Below the pieces are notes generated by a model. It was not told the DNA's origin and ran no database searches. It was given only the letters and a program-made list of their open reading frames with translations. A DNA stretch of 64,000 nt from Thiomicrorhabdus indica. GTDB taxonomy: Bacteria; Pseudomonadota; Gammaproteobacteria; Thiomicrospirales; Thiomicrospiraceae. Each line of letters opens with the position of its first letter. Positions within the stretch are counted from its first letter, which is position 1. The DNA lies in the NCBI RefSeq assembly GCF_004293625.1, contig NZ_CP033040.1, forward strand, positions 1-64,000, read 5' to 3'. Of the stretch, positions 28,101-34,962 are shown in pieces. A program made the translations under genes and the position numbers.

Positions 28101-29764
28101 TATACTTCTTCAAGCGTGTTAGCTGTTGAAGTGATGTTTTGTAGTTCTGAGTTACGGTCAACATAAATATCAAACTGTTCTACACCCGTTGAATCAGATG
28201 TTTCACCCGTTGACATAGCACCGATCACAAGATCACCACCCATAGAACCACGACCTACATCATCCAAGACAACTGTTGACGTGATTAGGTTTGAAGTAAC
28301 CGTTGTGTCACCTACCGCTACGTTTGCAGAGAAAGCGTTGTTTGACGGAAGACCTTCATCTGCTGTCCAACCTGGATTGTTTAGACCAATTTCACCATCA
28401 GAAATAGTCAGTACATATTCATCCGCAGAACGTGCAACACCATCACGAGAGAAGAATGTGTCTGTTCCTGGCGAAAGTGTTAGAACAACATCTTCTAGAA
28501 GTTCTGAATATTCAGCTTTTGCTTGAGCTTCTGCAAATGCATCTTGCATCACTTGCCACATATCAGCATAAGTTTCTACATCTGCAACACCGTTCGCTGC
28601 AAGATCAAGAGTTACTGTTGTACTATTAACTTGGAAGCTTACATCCGTGTATGGAAGATCTTTTAATGGAGCCGTTGCATCAAAATCTGCAATTTCAACC
28701 TGATTACCAACTGTCATAGTAATAGAGTTTGAAGAGTTGTCACCTTCTTTAACCAAAGAGTGGTTATCAAAGTAAACATCTAGATCAACGTCACCTGAAT
28801 CAGTCGAGACCATTGCAATTGTGATGTCTTTAGTGATTTGATTTGAAGAATCGTTGTAAGCTTCTGTACGCTCAATACGAACATCTTCAATCACTACATC
28901 TGCACGAGAGTTGTTAGACTCGTACCAGTTAGTACCTTCCATACGCTCAGCATCAATTTGAACGTTATTGTTCATATTGTTGTCTGATGAATCATCTGCA
29001 ACGTTATCATCTTGCGCACGAACAGCAAATTGCTCAACAGACTCAGTGTGAGGAGTAATTGCAAAAGCTTGAGAGTTACCGATATCAGCTTCTAAACGGT
29101 CAACACCGCCAGCACCATCAATCATATCACCAGACTGAAGCGTGTTTTGGTTATCAAAGATGTAACCTAGGAACATGTCTGCATTATTTGTTCCAGACAT
29201 GTCATCTTGATCAATTGTCAACATAAATGTTGTATCCACATCAACATTTGTAGAATCAGGACCCACGCCTTCAACTAGTCCTTGCAACGCAGCCATGTCA
29301 GTTGTTGCAATTGGGTTTGTTACAGACACTTCAACTGCTACTGCTAGTTTATTTGCTAGTGTCGCTGCTGCATCTGGGTAAGCTGCCATAACATCTGCAT
29401 CTTGTGTTAGACCTTTTGTATAACCCCAGATTAGTGCTGCGATTTCGCCATCAATGTTTGATGGGTCAAACGCTGCAACTGCTGCTTCAGTCGCTAACAA
29501 CATATCTAAGTTGTCTTCTAGACCGAAAGAAGAAAGGATTTTTTGTGCAAGACCTAGGTTATCTAGACCTTCAATAGATTCTTGGTACTGTGGTGATTTT
29601 ACCAATGCACGAGCAAGCTCAGCCATAGTTTCATCATCAGTCAAACCCCATTCGTTTTGAACGTTAGTTGCATAGTTCGTGAAGTTGTTTAACCAGTAAC
29701 CACCAGCAGGCATATCAAAAATACCAAGTGTTACGTTTAGAATGTCATTTGATGTAAATGCCAT
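25100..29764 (-). CDS. Giant acidic S-layer / RTX-like type I-secreted surface protein
   Basis: A 1554-residue, very acidic, Asp/Asn/Thr/Ala-rich, cysteine-free protein without a Sec signal. The N-terminus (MAFTSNDILNVTLGIFDMPAGGY and the ELARALVKSPQY block) resembles the anchor region of type I-secreted S-layer proteins. Glycine-Asp calcium repeats include GGAGNDH, GADNDTV and GSGDDVVVLG. Three domain copies starting near residues 786, 906 and 1021 share E-V-x-T-x-T-F openings; the first and third also share a VASKVAAA/VATKVAAA-like block. The middle one holds an EF-hand-like loop DTDGNGTVSIDEL. The C-terminal 150 residues, with GTDTVVNF, resemble an uncleaved type I secretion signal. AGGAGA precedes the ATG. 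A CRP operator, hairpins and a strong terminator frame the gene. The S-layer identity is inference. Confidence 0.8.
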   Translation of the reverse strand: MAFTSNDILNVTLGIFDMPAGGYWLNNFTNYATNVQNEWGLTDDETMAELARALVKSPQYQESIEGLDNLGLAQKILSSFGLEDNLDMLLATEAAVAAFDPSNIDGEIAALIWGYTKGLTQDADVMAAYPDAAATLANKLAVAVEVSVTNPIATTDMAALQGLVEGVGPDSTNVDVDTTFMLTIDQDDMSGTNNADMFLGYIFDNQNTLQSGDMIDGAGGVDRLEADIGNSQAFAITPHTESVEQFAVRAQDDNVADDSSDNNMNNNVQIDAERMEGTNWYESNNSRADVVIEDVRIERTEAYNDSSNQITKDITIAMVSTDSGDVDLDVYFDNHSLVKEGDNSSNSITMTVGNQVEIADFDATAPLKDLPYTDVSFQVNSTTVTLDLAANGVADVETYADMWQVMQDAFAEAQAKAEYSELLEDVVLTLSPGTDTFFSRDGVARSADEYVLTISDGEIGLNNPGWTADEGLPSNNAFSANVAVGDTTVTSNLITSTVVLDDVGRGSMGGDLVIGAMSTGETSDSTGVEQFDIYVDRNSELQNITSTANTLEEVYVYNRDHFADNNTTANGSLTVTGIVDGNDGGANGVGDIDDEDGVAGTIDQYGFNDVRVLDASAMEGAVNFTAVLSEAVVGKYLDLTDTATNAGADNRTFDYDLGTNDDTLRLDIDRDNLQSAGTATREDFNLAVDGNNGDDSITVRIGQFTRDEGRDADDDSAFGIAANWDEGANWYENLEENANISINGGAGNDHIMTTGVGDAVIDAGADNDTVYTDNSGLNNAGARINEVQTLTFTAASVDGLTDVDTLVTFTVDGVAVTVAQGDTAANVATKVAAALNNTANFTNADGGSATAVGDTVVFTFDNAAVDAAFATNGDIAPIVVEESYDTEAAAAAVETTAGVPNADVAAEAEVTTITFTPGTNSAIGSTVTFDGTTVTLADTDGNGTVSIDELVEQFAGATYANHTVTDYDFSAGTVQVTNNTAAAQVDLDDTSIAGTAAGAADGVTGFAVDNQGVDAVTNADTAEVQTFTMGAADETGTLYVNLDTDGTVGLAATDTTVAVSLDDNDSAIEVASKVAAAINAQAGTVVTADATAADGTLTVTWDNPTDTFANVALSTFADGPLQGATTITETTKGEISSNGNAATWVVNTEANAAGNHVITDLDSLGTGANALLYGAQLTVTYSGAQVAGASGVISGDAVATDNGFESTVTVGTTNAIGNATNINQAIKDALTTTDNVAGGVAGDDVLEELLSVQDGPANSIIITSAIDGRFQESDLAITIQAATFTNLSAAEQSAIIGALRDIDNDSTATYTDTEVQNRLDQAVEVYTTGGALDALDMAVDAGGALLAGNTSLAVSDNMITLGSGDDVVVLGTDFESNDMLVYTGSGNGTDTVVNFVQTGDAADSINFEAYLNASTSASGSSASAVTPTITLNADTTADINEVTIINDFAQSVGETWAGLNENNLVAALNDAGTEDWGSIDETDLDAANIANLTSGTYNHIVMVENDLNDGQYKVFNLVAENNGDFTGAQLVGIIDFGNTLDAVTSANFDGTLFV

Positions 29765-29848
29765 CGAGTATTCTCCTTATCGAGATTTTATGTTTAACAC
29801 ATAATTTCAATCTTGTTTAACGTATTTCCGCGCTTCCAAGTGTTGAAA

Positions 29849-29868
29849 TTAATATTTGCAAATATTAA
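29849..29868. repeat. Perfect 20-bp palindrome in the S-layer gene leader
   Basis: TTAATATTTGCAAATATTAA is fully self-complementary. With the predicted start site near 29894 it occupies about +27 to +46 of the mRNA and might be an operator or a 5' stabilising stem. Confidence 0.85.
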
Positions 29869-29900
29869 AGACCCATATACTTGTGCTTTAACGTTTCTGG

Positions 29901-29945
29901 ATTCTAGCAAAGTCTACGCGCCTAAATGTGATGCGAGTCACATTT
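29901..29945 (-). promoter_or_regulatory. CRP-dependent (class II) promoter of the S-layer-like gene
   Basis: On the minus strand, bases 29945-29924 read AAATGTGA-N6-TCACATTT, a perfect match to the CRP consensus core and flanks. An extended -10, TGCTAGAAT, has its hexamer at 29906-29901. A start about 7 bases after it (near 29894) places the operator centre (29934.5) at about -40.5, the class II activator position. The operator covers where a -35 would be, and no separate -35 is seen. The leader would be about 130 bases. Confidence 0.8.
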
Positions 29946-29988
29946 TAGGAAGAAGTCTCCATTTTCTCAATGTCTTTGTGTCATTTTT

Positions 29989-31146
29989 CTACCAACTCCA
30001 TATCATTCCTGCCTGAATTGCATTTTGTTCAACATCAAATAAATCAATATTGCTCTTTTGTTTGAGAGCACTTGCTTCGATAAAGAGTTTTTTATCATCC
30101 ATTAACCGATACTCATAAGCTGCAAACAACTGCATTTTCAACTGCTCTCTTGGCTCTAATGGCAATATCAAGGGACTATATAAATTTTCATCCTCGGTGT
30201 AACTCAAATAGGCCCCCAACTGCCAGTAATGTTGATTGTAGTCGTAAGGTTGGCTAACACCAAAATAAAGAGTACTTTGATCTCCTCCTGGTCTTGCCGG
30301 ATTCTGAGCCAAATTTACATTCAAACCTACAATGTACTGTTGTTGTCCCGAGAGTGTCCAGTTCAATCCAACGTTACTCCCATTGTAAACACTTTGATCA
30401 AATTGAGAGTGTCCGAGCTGCAAACCAAATTCATACTGGCTTGATCGATAATTCGCATTTTGTTGTAAATAGTGCCCAGATCCGGTCAATCGACTGTAAG
30501 TGTAATTATATTCCGTTTGCATCTTCCAAAAAGGAGTCAGCAAATGCTGATAGCTTAAAGATACTTGTGAAATTGAAGCGCTGCTTTCAATTGCTTGCTT
30601 ATGATGTGACTTTATAGACCACAAATCGCGTTCATCCGCTTGATAATGGAGTTGTAATTGAGTGTCTGAAAACAAATAGTTTTGCGCTAGATATTGGTTG
30701 TCAATCGGAACCGAGATAAGGGATTCTTGCCAAAATAATTCGAGCGATTTCTGATTAGATGTTTGGTAAAAATTATCATCATAACCGACTGATTGACGCA
30801 GTTGCCAGAAATGACGGGCGCTCTGAGGTTTTTGCTTTGCAGAACCTTCTAAGTATTGGTTTTTAATTTGAGAATCTCGCAAACTCTTTTGCCAGCTTTG
30901 TAAGAGCTGTTTATCGTCTGAGGAAACTGTTTCATTCATCAATAACTGATGAATCAACTGTTGTGCACCTTGAAAATCATTCACTGAAATCAATTCTCCA
31001 ACCAAGGCTTTGAGCTGTTCGATTGTCGGCGGTTGATTGGATGACATTAATTGTTTTTCAATGTCGTTGGCCTGTACTATTCCTGCAATCAACACCATTC
31101 CTAATCCAATTAGCCGAATAAATGCTTGGATGAGTTTAGGCTTCAC
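29989..31146 (-). CDS. Outer-membrane beta-barrel protein of the surface locus
   Basis: 385 residues with a signal peptide (LIGLGMVLIAGIVQAND). A helical, TPR-like periplasmic segment (about 35-95, ELISVNDFQGAQQLIHQLL) is followed by about 280 residues of alternating polar/aromatic strands, such as YQHLLTPFWKMQTEYNYTYSR and LQLGHSQFDQSVYNG. It ends in IWSW; a terminal aromatic residue is typical of BAM-assembled barrels. The start is GTG with AAAGGG upstream. The architecture (helical N-terminus plus about 14 strands) resembles the surface lipoprotein assembly modifier type, but I cannot confirm that family. It follows the FecR-domain gene and precedes the S-layer gene, so it may help surface display. 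Confidence 0.7.
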   Translation of the reverse strand: MKPKLIQAFIRLIGLGMVLIAGIVQANDIEKQLMSSNQPPTIEQLKALVGELISVNDFQGAQQLIHQLLMNETVSSDDKQLLQSWQKSLRDSQIKNQYLEGSAKQKPQSARHFWQLRQSVGYDDNFYQTSNQKSLELFWQESLISVPIDNQYLAQNYLFSDTQLQLHYQADERDLWSIKSHHKQAIESSASISQVSLSYQHLLTPFWKMQTEYNYTYSRLTGSGHYLQQNANYRSSQYEFGLQLGHSQFDQSVYNGSNVGLNWTLSGQQQYIVGLNVNLAQNPARPGGDQSTLYFGVSQPYDYNQHYWQLGAYLSYTEDENLYSPLILPLEPREQLKMQLFAAYEYRLMDDKKLFIEASALKQKSNIDLFDVEQNAIQAGMIWSW

Positions 31147-31294
31147 CGAATGCCCTTTGATAACAGTTTTGTTTTGACATGATTTATTTAATTTTGTTTA
31201 TTCAATATGACAAAAGCTATTAGCAAGCCCTAAAGTTTGACAAAAAGGACAACTATTGAACTTGCTAAGATTTTGTTGGTTGTTTAGGAGAGGT

Positions 31295-32656
31295 TTATGG
31301 CTGCCATTGGGTAGCACCCTGAATGTATTGACCCTGAGTTGTTGTTGAGAATAGATATGCTGCTTCTTGACCTTTCGACGTAATCAATCCAGTGACAAAT
31401 CCCTGCCCACTATCAGAAACGAGTTTACCTCGATTAGAAATAGCACCTTGAGAAGTAAATTGAGCTTGATCCAAATAGCCATTGGCATTCATCGTAAACT
31501 GTGTGGCAAATCGACTATTCGTTAAATCCAGTGCCAAGATCCCTTTACTTACTGATACTGGAATATCAGGGTTTGCTAACATTTTAACCTGAGTATTCGC
31601 AAGCAATAAGTTAAACTGGCCTTGTGTCGGTGTATAAGACATAGTTTCCGGTGTTTGATAGAGAGTTGCAACATTGTTAGCCATAACAGGATACCAGCCC
31701 TCTGGACGTTCTTTATTGATAGAGGCTGGTAAAACTCCTAACGTTAGCGCCGGTTTTTGAGGAGTTAAGGCTCCAGATAGGTTGACTGCTTGAGTATAAA
31801 GCTGATCAAGAACATCCGTTGCTTTTCTTTTCGAATCAAGCGTTAAAGGTTCTTTTGAATCCGAGGAGCTACTTGTCGATGTTTGTTGCGCCTCTTCCGA
31901 ATTATGGCTTTCAGAAGTCGGTTGCGCTTGCTCTTCTGGCGAGCCTTCATCAGCTTCTTCTTGAAGTACTTCAACCTCATGAACCATTACATCGACAGAG
32001 TCTTTAGCTTGTTCTGTCACTTTTGTCAGCTCTGGTGTCGCCATGCCTAAGGTATATTTAATAATATGATCTTTTAGGGATTCATTAAGCTCAATCGCGG
32101 TTTGGCAACTTAATGGGTTATCGCACTGTGACTTTGAAGCCATTACAATCGCACCACTATACAGTGCAGCAAACGATTGTTTTTGATCTGTTTGCACCAA
32201 ATAGTCTGTGCCTCTAATTCCAATAGCAACCACCGGTGTATTTAAACGATAGTTCTCTTTATTTGCTTGGCCTGCTTTACCAGTAATGCTTCGAACACTC
32301 CCTTGCAACAAATCAAATTCCACCTTATTGTTTTCGGGTTGCTCAGGCAAGTATCGATATTTCTGAATTTTCAACACAGTTTTTGGTCGTAAACTTAAGC
32401 TTCCCTGATCACAGAATCGAAGAAAAAGCCTTGCTCCAGCTTCGGTTTCTAAGGTTTCACCTTCTTGAATTACATCGCCATTATCGAGTAATCGTAATTG
32501 ACCTTGCGTATTTTGTGCATAGGCTTGACCAATCACTAACTTCACAGTTGCGGCTTGTTGTTGACAACTTTCATTTGCTTGAACGGAATTCAACGCCCCA
32601 AAACAGAATAAGAGAGACAGCGGCCAAACCAGCAATAGATTCAATTGTTTTTGCAT
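31295..32656 (-). CDS. FecR-domain periplasmic protein
   Basis: A 453-residue exported protein from ATG 32656 (AAAAGGTG upstream; a GTG three codons earlier is possible). It has a signal peptide (LLVWPLSLLFCFGALNSVQAN). A FecR domain at about 55-170 carries LRFCDQGSLSLRPKTVLKI and NTPVVAIGIRGTDYLV, the family's characteristic 'T-P-x-A/V-x-x-I-R-G-T' strand. A low-complexity Glu/Ser region (about 230-270) and a C-terminal beta-rich region follow. FecR domains of this type, not linked to a sigma factor, often accompany outer-membrane barrels and CHASE2 cyclases. No anti-sigma region or ECF sigma gene is present. Confidence 0.82.
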   Translation of the reverse strand: MQKQLNLLLVWPLSLLFCFGALNSVQANESCQQQAATVKLVIGQAYAQNTQGQLRLLDNGDVIQEGETLETEAGARLFLRFCDQGSLSLRPKTVLKIQKYRYLPEQPENNKVEFDLLQGSVRSITGKAGQANKENYRLNTPVVAIGIRGTDYLVQTDQKQSFAALYSGAIVMASKSQCDNPLSCQTAIELNESLKDHIIKYTLGMATPELTKVTEQAKDSVDVMVHEVEVLQEEADEGSPEEQAQPTSESHNSEEAQQTSTSSSSDSKEPLTLDSKRKATDVLDQLYTQAVNLSGALTPQKPALTLGVLPASINKERPEGWYPVMANNVATLYQTPETMSYTPTQGQFNLLLANTQVKMLANPDIPVSVSKGILALDLTNSRFATQFTMNANGYLDQAQFTSQGAISNRGKLVSDSGQGFVTGLITSKGQEAAYLFSTTTQGQYIQGATQWQP

Positions 32657-32790
32657 ATTTCTCACCTTTTAAGTTTTGAAACGAAATTCAAGAGCTAACA
32701 AGCTAATTCTCACTTATCAAACACAAAAAATCCACAGACCTTTTATAATACCATTTTTATTGTTTACATTTTATTCTCAAAGGATTTTTT

Positions 32791-34047
32791 TTGGAATCTC
32801 AATCAGTTAGCGAATCTCAGACAGTTCTTGATACTCAAAACTTGGGTAAAACCTATATTACCTTTGGTTCTAAGTGGCAACACCTTCGCCAACTTTTATG
32901 GCCAAACTCCACAGCTCTACCTGGTTTTTCAGCCCTTCGAAATGTTACTTTTTCCTTGCAGAAAGGCGCAGTACTAGGCGTAATTGGACAAAATGGCGCC
33001 GGAAAATCCACACTTTTACAAATACTGGCTGGAACCTTACCACAATATGATGGGATACTTTCCATTCGAGGGAGGGTCGCTGCACTTTTAGAATTAGGCG
33101 CAGGATTTAACCCTGAGTTAACCGGCCGGGAAAATGTTTATCTATTTGGTGCAATGATGGGGGTTTCAAAATCAGAAATGCAACAAAGATTTGATGAGAT
33201 TGTTGACTTTTCTGGTGTAAGCCGCGTCATTGATCAGCCTGTCAAAACTTACTCAAGCGGAATGTTTGTTCGTTTGGCTTTTTCAGTCGCAACCAGTGTC
33301 AATCCTGATATTTTGATTGTGGATGAAGCATTAAGTGTCGGTGATGGTGCATTTGCGAGAAAATCTTTTGATCGCATTATGGAACTTAGAGATTCGGGAA
33401 CATCTATTATTTTTTGCTCACATGCGCTATATCAAGTACAAGTTTTATCCGATGAGGTTTTGTGGCTAGAGGCTGGAGAGGTTCGTGCACTTGGAGTGCC
33501 TAGAGAGGTTATTGAAAACTATCAAAAATTCTTAGACCGCTTACAAACCAATCAGCAAGTTCCTAAAATTGAAGAAAAACGCCCTTCCGATCAAACATTA
33601 GGCGTAGCACGCTTAACCAATGTTTCTATAAGCGCTGATGGTGATTCAGGTGAAGTTTTAAGCGTTACCTGCGAAAAAAGTGAATTGTCTATTGAAGTAG
33701 AATTTTCCTCAGACCTTAATCAGCCTTGCCCGACAGTCGCCATAGTTTTTACCGATGATGAAGGGAAAAATATCAGTAGTTGCACCACGTTTTATGACCA
33801 CATTCACGTTGAACGTAATGCAAATGGTGATGGTAAGGTTGTAGTCGCCTTTCCTAAATTTGGGTTAATGCATGGGCGCTATTGGGTGAATGTACTACTG
33901 ATGTGTGAAAAGGCTATTATGACCTTGGATGGTGTCTATCGTTTTGTCAAACTTGATGTGGAGCAAGTTGGACATGAAGTTGGAGTAGCAATGTTGCCTA
34001 GGCTTTGGAATAAAGACAACTCGTTCGATGTAGCAAGTAAACAGTAA
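32791..34047 (+). CDS. Polysaccharide ABC exporter ATPase with C-terminal sugar-binding domain (Wzt type)
   Basis: Energises export of lipid-linked O-antigen or capsule. The 418-residue protein starts at TTG (AAAGGA upstream). Walker A is GQNGAGKS at 66-73, followed by the signature YSSGMFVRLAFS and Walker B ILIVDEALSVGD. The C-terminal extension (about 265-415, PCPTVAIVFTDDEGKNISS and GRYWVNVLLM) matches the Wzt carbohydrate-binding domain that recognises the glycan's finished end. The matching permease lies 5 kb away at 38.5-39.3 kb on the opposite strand, an unusual split. The gene diverges from the FecR gene. Confidence 0.93.
   Translation: MESQSVSESQTVLDTQNLGKTYITFGSKWQHLRQLLWPNSTALPGFSALRNVTFSLQKGAVLGVIGQNGAGKSTLLQILAGTLPQYDGILSIRGRVAALLELGAGFNPELTGRENVYLFGAMMGVSKSEMQQRFDEIVDFSGVSRVIDQPVKTYSSGMFVRLAFSVATSVNPDILIVDEALSVGDGAFARKSFDRIMELRDSGTSIIFCSHALYQVQVLSDEVLWLEAGEVRALGVPREVIENYQKFLDRLQTNQQVPKIEEKRPSDQTLGVARLTNVSISADGDSGEVLSVTCEKSELSIEVEFSSDLNQPCPTVAIVFTDDEGKNISSCTTFYDHIHVERNANGDGKVVVAFPKFGLMHGRYWVNVLLMCEKAIMTLDGVYRFVKLDVEQVGHEVGVAMLPRLWNKDNSFDVASKQ
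33121..33130. repeat. ACCGGCCGGG, one-mismatch relative of the iterated palindrome
   Basis: Differs only in the last base; read as Thr-Gly-Arg (LTGREN), a stretch conserved in Wzt-type ATPases, so it may be chance. Confidence 0.6.
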
Positions 34048-34051
34048 GGCA

Positions 34052-34071
34052 TACTGCTTGAATGAGCAGTA
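34052..34071. terminator. Hairpin between convergent ABC ATPase and acyltransferase genes
   Basis: TACTGCT and AGCAGTA form a 7-bp stem around TGAATG. No T-run follows, so it is at most a weak bidirectional terminator. Confidence 0.4.
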
Positions 34072-34089
34072 CCACAACTCCAAAAAGGT

Positions 34090-34962
34090 TTAACTGAAAA
34101 TCTGTCTATTCCATAGTGGCAATAAATCCATTGCCCACCAATGCTGGGGCTGCTGAATCAACTGCTGAGTTAACCATTGATATGAAGGTTGATACCAATC
34201 CTCGTCATCACTTGGGAAGCATGGTTCGGAAAAATGTATAGAAATATCGCCATGCAAATCAGCATCCGCATAATAAGCAACAATCGGTAAATTGTATATT
34301 TCTGCTATCTTTTTAGCTCCGGATGCTAAAACTACCTCACCAAACTTTGTTAGAACCTTAGTGCCATTACCATCAAACGACGGTAAATCTGCTAAAACAA
34401 TAATGCTTTTTTTCTGTTTAACTTGAGTCACTAATGCCTTTAAACCGGTTTCAGAATGTTGGTGAGGTATCGCATTATATTTTCGAAAGTAATGCGCTTG
34501 CACCGCCTTTGGCACAGATTCTTTGTAGACGACATCGGATGTCATCAAAACAGCATCTTGATGATCGGCTAACCATTTAGCCGCTTGAATAGAACAACCA
34601 TAATGCGCGGTAATAAAAATACACTGTTGAGGAATCGACTCTTGTTTAACACTAAATTGACCTGCTTGATTAACAAGCCTTTCAGTCATCAATTCCTCTA
34701 TTGATTGCGCTTGATACCGTTGACTTAATAAAAGTTGTTGGCTTAGATTATTCTTTTCGGAAAGCCATTTCGAAGCCATGTCTGTTCTTATATGAACATC
34801 TTGGTCAATCTTTGAAAAGATACGCCAATCTCGCTTTCTAAACGAGTACACCGCCCCTCGAAACTTGGCTAGTTTGACAGCCATAAAAAACGGTAATTTA
34901 GCTAAGATGGGCAAAAACCAGCTGTAATCTATGTAAATCCATAACTTATTCATTCGACGCAT
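34090..34962 (-). CDS. LpxL/HtrB-like acyltransferase family protein
   Basis: A 290-residue protein. An N-terminal hydrophobic segment (WFLPILAKLPFFMAVKLAKF) precedes a lysophospholipid/lipid A acyltransferase-like core: CIFITAHYGCSIQAAKWL at the position of the catalytic H-x5-D/E motif, and IIVLADLPSFDGNGTKV like the family's later DxP/G-rich motif. The first motif reads HYGCSIQ, with Gln instead of Asp/Glu, so catalysis is uncertain. It overlaps the upstream GH99-RgpF gene by 17 bases, implying translational coupling. It may acylate the lipid or glycan made by this cluster. The family call is moderately sure; the substrate is unknown. Confidence 0.68.
   Translation of the reverse strand: MRRMNKLWIYIDYSWFLPILAKLPFFMAVKLAKFRGAVYSFRKRDWRIFSKIDQDVHIRTDMASKWLSEKNNLSQQLLLSQRYQAQSIEELMTERLVNQAGQFSVKQESIPQQCIFITAHYGCSIQAAKWLADHQDAVLMTSDVVYKESVPKAVQAHYFRKYNAIPHQHSETGLKALVTQVKQKKSIIVLADLPSFDGNGTKVLTKFGEVVLASGAKKIAEIYNLPIVAYYADADLHGDISIHFSEPCFPSDDEDWYQPSYQWLTQQLIQQPQHWWAMDLLPLWNRQIFS

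Noticed and set aside
25100-29764. The giant protein as an RTX toxin
   Set aside because: No hydrophobic pore region or acyltransferase gene is present, and the exporter is of the PrtD class rather than the HlyB class with a C39-like domain. A structural surface protein fits better.
31295-32656. FecR-type anti-sigma regulator of iron uptake
   Set aside because: There is no ECF sigma factor or TonB receptor next to it, and the protein has a cleavable signal with no N-terminal anti-sigma domain.
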